Assembly (NCBI RefSeq): GCF_030247195.1
Contig: NC_080671.1
Span: forward strand, 214,562,943-214,626,942
From: Topomyia yanbarensis
Lineage: Eukaryota > Arthropoda > Insecta > Diptera > Culicidae
Length of the DNA: 64,000 nucleotides
Direction of reading: 5' to 3'
Part shown: in pieces, positions 44,667-56,529 of the stretch
Position numbering within the stretch: the first letter of the stretch is position 1
Layout: each line of letters begins with the position of its first letter
The notes under the pieces: generated by a model
What the model saw: only the letters and a program-made list of their open reading frames with translations
Databases searched by the model: none
Told to the model about the DNA's origin: nothing
Position numbers and translations under genes: made by a program

Positions 44667-45125
44667 GGGGGTGAGTCGCTTAGCACAAATCGAATTGTGC
44701 TCACAAACAAACAGCGTGGTAGCTTGTGCCGCAATGTGCCACGATGTGCCACGCTGTGCCATGGTGTTCAGTAAAACAAAAGCAATGGTTACTATGATTA
44801 TTCAACAACACTTTGTTGACAGTTTTTGAGTTGTCAAAAGTGTGCCACATTGTGCCACACATTGTGGTAACGAGTGAAATGATCGTGTATTACTGTGAAT
44901 CGCAATTTTATACCGTGTTCTTTCACTAGATAGACTCACACTTGCGCGGATATGCGTAGCGCAGTTCACTCCGAAATTCTTTCGGTGTATTTTCGGTGTA
45001 ACTTTACCAGACTTTTCACTAGCAGGTAGCCCACGGCTACCGCCACGAGAACACATAGGGCGGTAAGCTTGAAGCTAGTTAGGTGATACAGTGTGTATGG
45101 CACACTGTTCTAAGCGACTCACCCC
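44667..45125. mobile_element. 459 bp MITE inserted in the TE-like gene
   Basis: Ends ggggtgagtcgcttag (44667) and its inverse ctaagcgactcacccc (45110-45125) match exactly over 16 bp. ggattttcca flanks the insert (44657-44666 and 45129-45138), with three extra bases (ttg) before the right copy that may extend an imperfect duplication to ~12 bp. The left interior has several gtgccac words. 44917-45080 is a separate repeat. The length of the duplication fits Mutator-type insertion better than hAT, but this is inference. Confidence 0.88.
44917..45080. repeat. 164 bp repeat, copy 1 (copy 2 at 48846-49009)
   Basis: Starts gttctttcactagatagact and ends ggtaagcttgaagctagtt, with about half a dozen differences from the second copy. 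In this copy it is part of the MITE interior; the second copy stands outside any recognised MITE. Confidence 0.92.
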
Positions 45126-46157
45126 TTGGGATTTTCCATGTTCGCTAATAATCGTCCAAAACACTGCATTTTGGCAAGGACAAGTGGCACGCATACCGTA
45201 TGCGTATGTATATATCATCAAAACATTAAACTTATTTTCAAAACATTACAAAGCAGTAAATCACTTCCAGATGGTGTTAACTCCTATCATGATTTGTTTC
45301 CAAAAATAATTTGTGAAAATTCGAGCGAACAATGTTGGTTGCAGTGTTGCGGAAACTGCCCTGGAACGCAAATTTTAGCGACAGAACTAATGAGTATTCT
45401 TAGTAACGGAAATATTGAATCACTAAAATTCAAACAATGGCGTCCATTAGAAAGATGCATTATGGAGTTAGTTGAAACGGACACACAAGAATTTATTGAT
45501 ACTTTTCTAGAAAAATTATTCAATATATTGCCGCATAACTTTATAGCTGAGCAACAAGCAAACTACTTGAAACACATCAAAAGCAATTTGAAAGCTACAG
45601 AATGCATCATTATATGTGATTTTTCGGACAATTATTCTTTCGTTGTGCAGGATGCAGTTCAAGGCTTCTATTGGGTAAACACTCAATGTACTATTCACCC
45701 TTGTGCTATTTATTTTAAAGACGAAGAATCGGACGATTTGAAGTTTACTAGTTTTATTGCAATTGCGGACTTCACTAAAAATAATCATGTCGCAGCTCGT
45801 TTATCTTTGACTCATTGTTTAGCGTTCATAAAAGTTAAATTGCCAGGCTTACAACAGATTTACTTTTTCTCAGATGGATCCGGAAGCCAATACAAAAATA
45901 AAATGACGGCATCTAATTTGTGCAATACGCAAATAGATTTTGGCATTGATGCCGAATGGAATTTTTTCGCAACTTGTCATGGAAAGGGTCCTTGTGATGC
46001 TTTGGGAGGAGTATTGAATCGAAATGCTACGAAAGCGAATTTGCAAGGCTATCATATAACAACAGCCCAAGATCTTTATTCATGGGCTATTTCTAAGCCA
46101 GATTCAAAAATACACTATCAGCTTTTTTTCGAATACAATAAAATGGAAAAATGTTAA

Positions 46158-47233
46158 AAAATCGTTATACACGCGTAAAGCAAATTTCGGGAACACAGTC
46201 ATTCCATAGTTTTAAGTCTCAAAATGAAAACTATATTATTGTCAAACGGTATTCATTTTCGACGGAAGAAATATATGTTAAATTGTAGCTAAAGAAATGA
46301 AATGCCTTGTGAAAAATAAAACGAATAAAGTTATAAAAATGATTTACTTATTTCGCTTCATGCTTCTTCTGAATTTTTGATACAAAGATAGATAATGCCG
46401 AAATATGACCCTTTTAAAACCACCAGGGTTTTAATTGAAGTGGAATTTTTAACCAAAGCTGACGCTCGGTAAAAACATTTTGAAGCAAGCATCGAGGGTC
46501 GAGGGTCTGCAATGTCTAAACTTTTTTCTAAGTGGTTAATGGACAGCCCCCAGGTTGAAACGCATGTTGCACCCAGCTTGTAAGTAAATCATATCTTTCT
46601 TTATTCACAGTTGCTGTGACTCGCTGGAAGTGTATGGTGAACTACCATGCGGTTACATCGTTTCCATGCATGTGGGTGTATACATAGATAAATATAAATA
46701 TAAAAGTATGGAGTATTCAAGGACCCTCGCAGTGAAAATCAAGAAAAACCATTTAATGCGTATTTTGTTCATATAAAACTCAATATTTTTTAAAGTTAAT
46801 ATTTTTTCTTGAAACTACATTTATATACCTTTCATTTGACCTATAATCCATGAAAATCGGTTCAGTGGTTCAAAAGTTATGAATTTTTAAAAAAATAAAC
46901 TTTTGAAAAATCACGATTTTTTTAACCCGTCTAACGTGAAAAGGGACACCCTAATGACGAAATACAAAAAATATTGACAATTTTCGCGAAATTCGTTATT
47001 CAATCCGTTGGATCATATTGTTGGAAGGAGACTCTATGATTCCCGCGGATACTGAGTAAGTGTGATTGCCTACGGGTCCGCCACCTCCCTTTTGGCCTTT
47101 TATACAGCAATATGCTGAATGTAGAATAGTTACGAAATTTGAGCGCACGTTAAGTGGAGCCGTACGCAGAGCAAGACTCAAGCTAGGATGGTGGCTATCC
47201 ACATACATACATACATACAACTGTACACACTGC
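46158..47233. other. 3' UTR of the TE-like gene and unclassified repeats
   Basis: 46158-46340 is 3' UTR with aaaaataaaacgaataaag near 46310. Beyond it, 46780-46940 resembles common insect repeat text (cctttcatttgacctataat, aaaatcggttcagtggttca). 47195-47218 is a short cata microsatellite. No gene seen. Confidence 0.5.
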
Positions 47234-47241
47234 ACGTACAT

Positions 47242-48397
47242 TAGAGTGACAGAAAAAAAATGACCCCCATCGGCCCACCCCTGAGTCGATTCCTAGTCCC
47301 ACCAGGAGTGTCTGCTCCAAATTTGAGCCAAATCGAACAAGTCTAGCTACCGGACCAACGTGCTTGAAGTTTGTATGGGATTTTTCGACAATTTACATGG
47401 AGAAAACCCACTTGCTCACATTTTCGCCGCTAGGTGGCACTGTATACATCAGATTATCACCAAAAGTGAAACTTAAGAAGATAATTTTATTATCTACAAC
47501 TTTGTTGAAGACTGCAAAGCGATCCGACTCCAATAGGAAAAGTTATTAAACTTTTAACGAAGTGATGTCTGAGTCAGTTTTGCATGGGGCCTAGCAGTGC
47601 ATGGTAGTGTATCAGTACTAGGTTCTAAAAAACTAAACATTTTTATGGAATAATGGTTAGATCTAGCTGAATAGTATGTTCGGAAGAATTGCAGTACATA
47701 ATACGAGTTATGTTTTGGTTAGAAAATTGTAGTTCCACATCTGACCGCATAGATGGCGCCAACACTAACTTTTCAACGAAGAGAGATAGAAATTAGGTGT
47801 CTTCTACAAAGTTGTAGAACAAGAATATTGCAGTAATATTTCCAAACATTTCGATATTCTATCTCTCTCCGTTGAAAAGTTAGTGATGGCGCCATCTATG
47901 TGATCACAGATTGAACTAAAATTTTCTAACCAAAACATAACTCGTATTATGTACTGCAATTCTTCCGAACATACTATTCAGCTAATTCTAACCATTAATC
48001 CACAAAAATGTTTAGTTTGTTAGAACCTAGTACTGATACACTATCATGCACTGCTAGGCCCCATTCAAAACTGACTCAGACATCACTTCGTTAAAAGTTT
48101 AATAACTTTTCCTATTGAAGTCGGATCGCTTGGCAGTCTTCAACAAAGTTGTAGACAATAGAATTATCTTCTTAAGTTTCACTTTTGGTGATAATCTGAT
48201 GTATACAGTGCCACCTAGCGGCGAAAATGTGAGCAAGAGGGTTTTCTCCATGTAAATTGTCGAAAAATCCCATACAAACTTCAAGCACTTCAAGATTTGC
48301 TTCAAATTTGGAGCAAGTACTCCTGGTGGGACTAGGAATCGACTCAGGGGTGGGCCGATTGTGTTTTCAAAAATTCATTATTTTTCTGGGCAGTCTA
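47242..48397. mobile_element. 1156 bp foldback element with ~540 bp arms and perfect 8 bp target duplication
   Basis: The arms are inverted copies of each other: agtcgattcctagtcccacc, cgccgctaggtggcactgta, ggcctagcagtgcatg and ataatacgagttatgttttg in the left arm reappear inverted in the right arm, meeting near 47820. Outer ends are tagagtgacagaaaa and the inverse of tagactgcccagaaaa. acgtacat flanks both sides exactly (47234-47241 and 48398-48405), pointing to a hAT-type transposase acting in trans. No protein is encoded. A transcript would fold into a long hairpin. Confidence 0.93.
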
Positions 48398-48405
48398 ACG
48401 TACAT

Positions 48406-49689
48406 AAATCTTAAAATAATTACCATAAAACATTTTTTCATTCACTGTACAAAGATTTACTAAAAATATTTACTCGCACAAATAACATTATCATCCGGTG
48501 TATCCAGTTCTTGAAATGGGATCAGTCCGTCTTACTTGTGTCGATATTCTGCTTCACATCATCCTGGTTTATCGTATTACAATGGTCCACATTTTTCGTC
48601 TCTTAACTTTTGTATTGATTCCGTTTTTCTGCTCCACCTCGTCTTATCCATTGTCCACCAAATTCGGCATCCATTCTTCTAACAAAGCCACATTGAGCTT
48701 CCACATGATGTCCCAACTAATTTATTCAGTTGTTACCACCAATTGGGATTCCCACTGTCCATCAACAATAATAATTAGATATTCAACGTGGTTTTTTTTA
48801 TTTCGGCGCAAGCTAAGGGAAATATTCGAAAAAACTGTCACTGATGTTCTTTCACTAGATAGACTCACACTTGCGCGGATATGCGTAGCGCAGTTCGCTC
48901 CGAAATTCTTTCGGTGTATTTCCGGTGTAACTTTACCAGACTTTTCACTAGCGGGTTGCCCACGGCTACCGCCACGAGAACACATAGGGCGGTAAGCTTG
49001 AAGCTAGTTGGTACCGCAACACTGTACTATCTTTGATTTTAGGCAGGAGTTTAGTCCGGTCTAAGACGTTAGTACCTATCATTGCAAAAATGGCTGCATC
49101 CTCAAGCCAAACGAAAACAGTGTAAAAGGCCGCCATGTTCCTCTTGCATACATTTCAATAATTTGAATCAACTTTTCGACCTTCATGTGCAAAATTATGG
49201 CCCATGTTGCACACAAACCATATGAGGGCAAGTATGCAAGTTTTATCCCGTACGAAAAACAGGTATAATCGAGTTTTAAATAACATTTTTGATATTCTTT
49301 ATCGTCATTTCAAAACGCCACGTCGAAGTTATATTGCAGGTTAGCAGAAATCGAGTCATTTTGAAACAAACAACAAAATTTCGAAAAAAAAAATTATAAT
49401 TGGATGCAGAGCTACATTAAGCAAAAATTGTTTTCCTTTGTTAGTTTACTCATTGCTATCAACATGAGTGAAGCTGTTTAATTTGCCAACATTTTTTTAG
49501 TTATTTTAACAAGAGGGAAAGAAAAGAAAATATTACATCTCAATTTGTACCCTTTTCTAGTTATATCTTCTCACAAAGAACACAATAAGCAAGTGGAAGT
49601 TTACTTATACTGTTACTGCTTTCGAATGAGTTCAAACTAAGATTAAATAAAAGATTGTAAATAAAATCATGTCATACCACCTAATGCCG
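48406..49689. other. Unclassified DNA carrying the second 164 bp repeat
   Basis: A 165-codon ORF (48498-48995) runs into the repeat at 48846-49009 and has no family motifs, so it is not called. 49010-49680 holds AT-rich sequence without features. Confidence 0.5.
48846..49009. repeat. 164 bp repeat, copy 2
   Basis: Same borders as copy 1 (44917-45080), abrupt on both sides, same orientation. Confidence 0.92.
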
Positions 49690-49736
49690 TTTTCATGGAA
49701 AAGCACCAGGGCAGTAGATTGCACTGGCTTTGCACT

Positions 49737-49913
49737 GGCCATCATATAACAACAGCCCAAGATCTTTATTCATGGGCTATTTCTAAGCCAGATTCAAAAA
49801 TACACTATCAGCTTTTTTCAGAATCCGAATACAATAAAATGGAAAAAAGTTAAAAAAATCGTTATACACGTGTAAAGCAAATTTCGGGAACACAGTCATT
49901 CCATAGTTTTAAG
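49737..49913 (+). pseudogene. 177 bp copy of the 3' end of the TE-like gene
   Basis: Matches 46050-46214 (last ~36 codons, stop and start of the 3' UTR) with few differences, including a small insertion that alters the end of the frame. It is flanked by ctggctttgcact (49724-49736) and ctggctttgcgct (49914-49926), which resemble a 13 bp target duplication. There is no poly(A), and both gene ends are missing. It lies in the left arm of the foldback and is absent from the right arm, so it was added afterwards. Confidence 0.88.
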
Positions 49914-51770
49914 CTGGCTTTGCGCTTTCTAGCAGAAGTGAGAATGAAACACGTCTAGTGGTCTGCTCTTCTGCACACCACACAGTGGTCAAAATGAGCA
50001 AATTTATGCCTTTAATTATTTTGTGGCTCAACTATAGGGTTTTGAGTTTTGATGATTTCAGACAAGTTTTTGGAGTTATTAAGGCGGATTTTTTGAAGTA
50101 GACGGTCATGTTCCAAAATGAAGCGTCAAGGCATTTCTGAAATATAACTTTTTACTGAAAGGAGATAGGCGGTTTGAGTCTTCAGTTGTAAAAAATGGAT
50201 TTTTTAATAATTTACCTGAAGATATTAACTCTCTATCTACAGCTGTTTCGTTGTTATGAGAAGTTTTCCAATGAACCTCATAAAAATCAGTTTATTTAAA
50301 ATAACTTTTGTCGTATTCATTTCTCTACAACCATGTTTTTCACAATGTTTTAGATATTGTAAAAACCCACAACTTTGTTGAATATTTTAAGACGATCCGA
50401 TGTTTATAAAAAGAGTTAGAGCTGTTTCTTTGATTAAAATGTCATATTTCTTAACAAGTTTTCTAAAAAAGTTGCAAAAATATGCAAATGAAATAATGTT
50501 ATCTTGAAAGCATAGGCGTGCGCAGCCTTTTCCATTAGGGGGGCTAACAGCTTAAAAAATTTCAGTTATGTCAAGCCTTCATTATCAGTTGGATTTCTGG
50601 TAGAGATTCGATTGTAAAACAGTTATTTTATTTTGTAATTGAATTTTACGTTGTTTCATTTATTTCCTAAATTTAGAAGAAATTAACATCAAACATTTTC
50701 AACTTCCTTGAAAAAAAAATTCTCGTGGTCTTTAGCGTAAAATAATATTCACGTTTTTTGCAATATTATTTTTTTTGAAGTTTATAAAATTGAACATTTT
50801 TCAATCACAGATAACATTTGAACTATTGATGCAAGGAATTTTTCTACAAATAATTAAAGTTTTGTTTTGGTATGAGCAGTCTGAAAAAAATTATAAAACA
50901 TTTTTTTATCATTTGACTTATGTATCCTGCACTAAGCAAGGCTAATTTAAAATCTAAAAGGGTAGCGATTTTTGGAAGTATGATTTATCATAATACGTTA
51001 TCAGAAAAAAATGATGCGTATTTATTGTGGTTTAAAGACACAATGTGGGTTATTGCGGTTTTTATTCCTCTCGAATGAAAATTTGAACTTTGAGCACGAT
51101 ACCTGCCTTTAATTTCTGCACAAGCTCCTGATCAACATCGCCGGCTGCTTTTTTCCAGCATCTAGTCACTGAAATAACATCGTTAGCCATGTTTCCATTC
51201 TATATATTTAGAGTACATAGACTTGGTTTGGGTGGAATTCCTATATACTTCGATTGTGTGGAATTCCGGGAGGTTAGGGGGTTCAACCCATTCTCATGTA
51301 CGTCTACGTCATTATCCCGGTACAGCTATTGAACATTCTTACTGTAGTGGTTACTCGTCAAATCTGACAAAAACCTAATTAGCCGCTAGACGCTTTTCAG
51401 ACCATCATTCATGTATAACTCGTTGTTGGTTGTGATGAAAATTGGAGTCATGTGGTTATAAATGCAAATTCACTGCCAGATGATACACTTTTTCCGGCAA
51501 ACTTGTCCGCAACAACAATTTTATACTTCTTGGGAACATCTCAGTGACAGGGGCGGCGAAACAATTTACGCCCGAGTGGGTAGAAAGCATAGGGTGAGGG
51601 GTCCATTAGTAAGGATTTTTTCCCTTTTCGCAATGCACACGCTTACATTACATTCACATTAAATCACGTTCGTTTATGCAATTGGAATTATGGTACATCG
51701 ATGTTTTCAAATGTGTGTAGTGCGAGATACATGCGTTGCACATCTAAATCTTTTGAAATGGTTCAAAATT

Positions 51771-51792
51771 TCGAGTGGGTAATTACCCACTC
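51771..51792. repeat. 22 bp perfect palindrome with related copies
   Basis: cgagtgggtaattacccact followed by cg. The half-site cgagtgggta recurs near 51810 and 51572, and its inverse tacccacg near 51825. Significance unknown. Confidence 0.8.
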
Positions 51793-52754
51793 GGTTATTT
51801 TCGAGTGGGTAGTACTACTTATACTACCCACGCTTTCCACCGGCCCTTTTCAGTGATCTTTGGCAACATTAAACTTATGTCCCGGAAGCTGTTTAAAGTC
51901 AAATTTGACATACGTTTCATCAGCCTTTTATTGCATTTATTGAATTTGTTCAGATCATGATCATACGTCATTCAGACCCGCGATTTTGGCCATAATATTT
52001 TGCTTTACGGTCCAGTTTGATTGCTTGATAGCGCTATACTTGAAAAATAGTTCCCACATCCATGCCCTAAATTCCTGGATTAGCTTTGAAAACCTTCATG
52101 AGTCCTGGCGCAGTTTCTGGTACCGCTTCGACGACACCACTTCGACGATACGATGGCATCTTCTGAACAGCAGACAAACATTACTTGAAATCTGTTTGTA
52201 ATGAACATATAGAGATGGAGGTGAAGTAAGAAGTATCGTTATTCTACATTCGTTAGCTTCAAATGTTTCCAACTTCGACTTTTTTTGTAAATTTTAAGAA
52301 TTATGTTGGGAAAATTTGGTTAAAAAATCAGAGTGATTCTCAACACACGAGCTATTTCAATTTTAATTTTTCTTGAAGATACAAAACTCAACAATGTGAA
52401 AAGTTTTATAACTGTACAAAAAACCAAAAATAAGCAAAATCAATAAAAAGTACTATTAACTAGAGGAAAAATCCATAAAAAATTCATTTGGGATATAAAA
52501 AACAACAAAAATTCGTATCTCTTTTGAATTTACGTAATCAGATCAAAATATTTACGAAATATAATATTTCTCTTTCTATCTCGCCAGGATTCGGTAGTGG
52601 GTTTTGGTTCTGACGACGTAAATTATAGTGCATTCCAAAAAAATGTATGACCTTTGTTAATCTATTAATTGTGATATATTATCTCCACTCTAGGATTTAT
52701 GCTTAGAAATAATTTTTATCTAGCTTTTAATTTTTTTTAATTTTGTTTTATGAT

Positions 52755-52842
52755 GGGCCCTATTCTCATAGTTACGTCACTCAGTGACTAGAAGGAATTT
52801 TTCTTCAATTCACTAGGTGACGTGATTGTGAGAATAGAGCCC
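52755..52842. mobile_element. 88 bp palindromic MITE
   Basis: gggccctattctcatagtta at the left pairs with the inverse of cgtgattgtgagaatagagccc at the right; only ~22 bp lie between the arms. gat flanks both sides (3 bp duplication). Too small to encode anything. Confidence 0.85.
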
Positions 52843-53504
52843 GATATCTATTTTTTCAGGACCTTATATTGAATGAATTCTGACCTCACCTCAATTCTCA
52901 CCTATATTTGCACCAAAAATTACTTTTTTAATTTATAAAAAAATCTCTATCTGTAGTATTGGGTGAATCTCTAATCGGTTTATAACAAAAATGAAGACAG
53001 ACAATATCTTCTGAGCAACTCCAAGAATCAAGAAAAAATAGAAAATCCTCTTTCTATAGGAAAAAAATATTATTAGGAAAGGAATCAATTTTTTTCGAAA
53101 ACATTGCTATTTGTAGCGACCGAACAATCCGGATATTTGATGCAAAGCATGGTCAAATGCATTATAGATATTCTGGAAGCCACTCTCCAATCACACTCCA
53201 CACACATATATTCTTCGATTGCATCCCTTTAGCGAGAGCAACGCTTTCCCCAAAAGTCGACGACGCCTTGCAGATTGTGTACCTACGTGTTACATTCCCA
53301 AAAGCCTCCCGACGTAACCCTGCTTGTATAATCAGCTCGTTGCTCATGCTACAGGGTCATTATTAGGTTGGTAGAACTTATGTTTAGTCATTTAGTCGCT
53401 GATCGATGCCAATTCCGTAGTCTTTCATGAAACCAAGAAGCATGTGATTATGGTTTCGTTTCTTCATACACTGTATCGTATCGTATTTTCGAGTGCATCT
53501 CATT

Positions 53505-54830
53505 CAATTTATTTTTTTTATTCAATTCATTTATTTGATAAGGCACGTTGCGTTAGCTTAAAGGTGCCAATTTTGTTTTGTTTTACATTTTAAATTACTT
53601 AAAACTAGAGGATTACATATTGATTTTTTTAAATGAAACTAATGCGATTTTATAACTATAGCTACACAAGGGGATAATATGATTTTCGTAAGATTTAGTT
53701 TTTTTGGCAATATATAGGTCATTTAGTTTTTTTTTGGCAATATGGTTTGACATTTTTATCAGTGAGATTATTGGAGCAAATAATGTTTAACTAAGGGGGA
53801 CAATTTTTTACGACTATCTTAAAAGTAGGAATAACTAGAGGGCATGAATGAATTTTGTTAAGATTTGTAATTAGAGTTATTTTTTGTGGGTAGTAGAGTT
53901 GGGCATTTTCAACGAGATTATATAATATAATAGTTAAAACTAGAAGAGACAGAAAGAGCTAAATGCTTCGTGAGGATAATTGGGGGGGATGGTGGGGTTG
54001 GGGTGTTACTTCTGGGTATAAGAGTCAGGGGAGGGAGGGTAGACAAAGATGGCAGGAAGAGAAAATTATTTCAGTTTCAGACACCGGGAGATCAACGGAT
54101 GGATTACAAACTCTGGTGGCCTTCATCAGGAGGAATCATGCACTGGGACGCCGGGTGGTCCTCCTCAAGATGGCAGGGGTTTTTCCAGACGATTTCAGCT
54201 CAGATGTGGATCGGCTACATTTCGAGTTGAGCGTGTTATGTTCGTGCTGTAGGTCCCATGTTTGTTGGCTCATTCGATACAGATGCTTTGATACAGGTGG
54301 AAGAGGGTTCTGAGAATGATAAGGAAAATAAGAAGGGGTGGTTAGACTTGTATATTGATGGTTTTCACAAAGGTGTATATAAGGGACATATAGAGGACAT
54401 CGCGGCTTGCCAGCACATCTCGAACCGGGACGTTGGTTGGTCTTCCTCGGGCCCGCAGGGTATCCATTAGCCGAGACCTGGCGGAACTGTACTCGGTGCA
54501 CGCCCAGACAATGTGCTCGATGTCGTGGTAGCCGTCGCCACAAGCGCAGATACCACTATCCACAAGCCCAATACACCGGAGATGTGCATCTAGCGTGTAA
54601 TGGTTTGCCATGAATCGGGACATCACACGAATGAAGTCACGACCCACATCCATCCCCTTGAACCAAGGTTTCGTCGATACCTTAGGGATTATCGAATGTA
54701 ACCACCTTCCTAGCTCCTCCTTCAATTTATCTTTTAATCTGATCAGCAGCCCGCAAGTAGTATTGTCATAAGGCAATGGTCCGTAGTTTGTCTTCTGGTA
54801 ACCCGCTGTGGTAATCACTGATAAAATATT
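53505..54830 (-). mobile_element. I/LOA-type LINE, 3' fragment
   Basis: The minus strand shows the C-terminal end of ORF2 (54818-54342), a GC-richer 3' UTR, and an end near 53505-53560 with aataaatgaattgaataaa-type repeats. The 5' part is missing (5' truncation, usual for LINEs). It is nested in the hAT-like element. Confidence 0.7.
54342..54818 (-). pseudogene. LINE ORF2 C-terminal end
   Basis: 158 codons without a polymerase core. RFMANHYTLDAHLRCIGL, then GICACGDGYHDIEHIVWACTEY (CxCG...H...C zinc-type cluster), is the end of ORF2 proteins of the I/LOA group, lying after RNase H. It ends at 54342 with VKTINIQV. The start codon shown is incidental. Confidence 0.8.
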
Positions 54831-56517
54831 CTGTCAATAAGCGCTGTTTGCTAAACAGAACACGTGAGAGTAGCTTATAAGCGATATTGAGGCACTTTAT
54901 GTCTCGATAGTTATCACAGCCGAGTCAGTAGATTCCAAACCATTCCGAATGCAGTTTTTTCCGTTTTAAAACTCCTGAATATTTTTTTACACTGCCTCTA
55001 GCATACTAGTCCATAATTCTCAAGCCTTATGCATCCCTGTCATGATTGTCTTTTTCAGCGGCGTTCAGTACACTACACTGTTCTAACATAAAACCAGTTT
55101 GAGCAATAAGCTCCTAGTCTGATTTTTCTCATCTGTTGCTCGTTGGTACTCCACATCGAACCAGTTTCCTCGTGTGTCATCCGATAGTTATGTGACTGCT
55201 GAACTGGTCGCCCTATGAACGTGCTGCTACGTTGCGATCAGGTGATCTCTTATTGGTCATTCCTCAAAACTTTTTGTCCTAAAGCCGGAGTTATATATCT
55301 CAGGCTTTCCATGAAATAAGAAATTTAAACGTATATTTTTTGGTATTCACTATTAAACTATGTTTATTAATATATTTTTTCAATTTGCCAAAGTGATCTT
55401 TTCATATGTTTTATAAGCATTTTTTCTGTAAATAAAACTTCCAACTTCAATATATGGGTTTCATTCTAGGGAAAATAACCCATTAATTATGGTAGCAGAT
55501 ACCATCATGATGCATTGCTTTTTCAGTAGGTCACACTCAAAAAAAAAATATAACAAATTAACATAAAAACTACAAAATGAGTAAACCGTTTTGGAACATG
55601 CATCCCAAAAACCTATTTTCATATTTCTCATTCGTGTAATGAAGAGTTCTTGCACAGTTTCTTTTTTCCGTTTTAAATTTAGAGCCATAGTACTCAAGTG
55701 AGAGCAAGGATTTAAAATATACAGATCGAAAAACTAGAAGTGATAGGGTCATTAGGAACAGGCTTAAAATCTTCTGGACAAATCATTTATCTTCTGTTGG
55801 TAGGAGTTGAGCTTAGGCAGAGTTACTACGAATTGGTCAAATCTACCAACATGTCTCACGGCAACAGCAGAGTTGTTCCTCTTTAGCATGAGAACCGACA
55901 GATTTCCTATCTATATATTCCGAATCCTTTCATAACTAGAATTTTTATAACTTTTGCTACATAGTAATCTCTAGCTAATTTAATGCGTTTAAAGGAAAAA
56001 AATAGAAGTAGAATACGTTGTTATCCAAACAAATAACATCTATATAATTCCAAAAGTTCATCTATTATTACATTTTATATTACTGTTAAGTTTTAGAAGA
56101 AAATTGAATGTTTCTCTTGTTATCGTTTTCCATCTAATACCTCATGGAATCGCCATATATGCCTTTGTAATAAAAAGTTTAAATTTTTAGTTAATGCAAA
56201 AAATGAAATTGATCATGAGTACTCTTATATTTTTAAGTCAGTAACCGAATTTTTGCTGCAATTACCGCTTTTTCTCAGAAAACATATCTTGTTATCGATA
56301 GAGATTCCTGATTTCAACGAACTTGCGCCAACTGTTGATTTTAACGAGGCGTTCTAAGATTACACGGCTTGTTTAAACAAAATGAGTTATGCAGTAAGAT
56401 TCACATGTTTCTCGTATGTCTTCAACAATATAATCATACTTACAAAAGTTTTTAAATTTCCAGAACATTAGGGGGGGGGGCTATAGACCCCCCTAGCCCC
56501 CCTTGAGCACGCCAATG
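54831..56517. other. Right part of the hAT-like element, no recognisable gene
   Basis: AT-rich, ORFs up to ~80 codons only, none with transposase motifs. The last 60 bp are the terminal repeat region. Confidence 0.5.
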
Positions 56518-56529
56518 CTTAAAAGTACT

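Larger units (their letters stand above)
43893..46157 (+). pseudogene. Spliced TE-like gene with RNase H-type acidic motifs, interrupted by a MITE
   Basis: Exons can be traced by GT-AG borders: one ending at 43952, 44053-44115, and 44184-46157. All joints are phase 1 and give an open protein (the middle exon encodes ESFETLTVIAVPSKF). The last exon is cut by a MITE (44667-45125); without it and one target copy the frame runs to TAA 46155-46157. Landmarks: KRDYLIS, VQRRLVLCNLQEAY, SGTHTVCVCIYHQN, a CX4CCGNC cluster, CDFSDNYSFVVQDAVQGFYW, FFSDGSGSQYKNK and FFATCHGKGPCDALGG. I recall this motif set from a widespread uncharacterised invertebrate family; I do not know its name. The spaced Asp residues suggest a DDE-type nuclease fold, which is inference. 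Start exons are lost or lie left of 43893, where LINE sequence begins. A polyadenylation signal is at about 46315-46320. Confidence 0.72.
50511..56517. mobile_element. hAT-like element, 6.0 kb, decayed
   Basis: Left end cataggcgtgcgcag and inverted right end (cattggcgtgctcaa on the other strand) form short imperfect terminal inverted repeats, with G/C-run blocks just inside (aggggggcta at 50545; gacccccctagccccc near 56490). cttgaaag / cttaaaag flank as an 8 bp duplication with one mismatch (50503-50510, 56518-56525). No intact transposase was found. A LINE fragment and a small MITE are nested inside. Confidence 0.8.

Noticed and set aside
48498..48995. 165-codon ORF
   Set aside because: It crosses the border of a dispersed 164 bp repeat, has no family motif and no splice or start support.
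54136..54543. 135-codon minus-strand ORF overlapping the LINE end
   Set aside because: Frame-shifted shadow of the ORF2 C-terminus and its 3' UTR.
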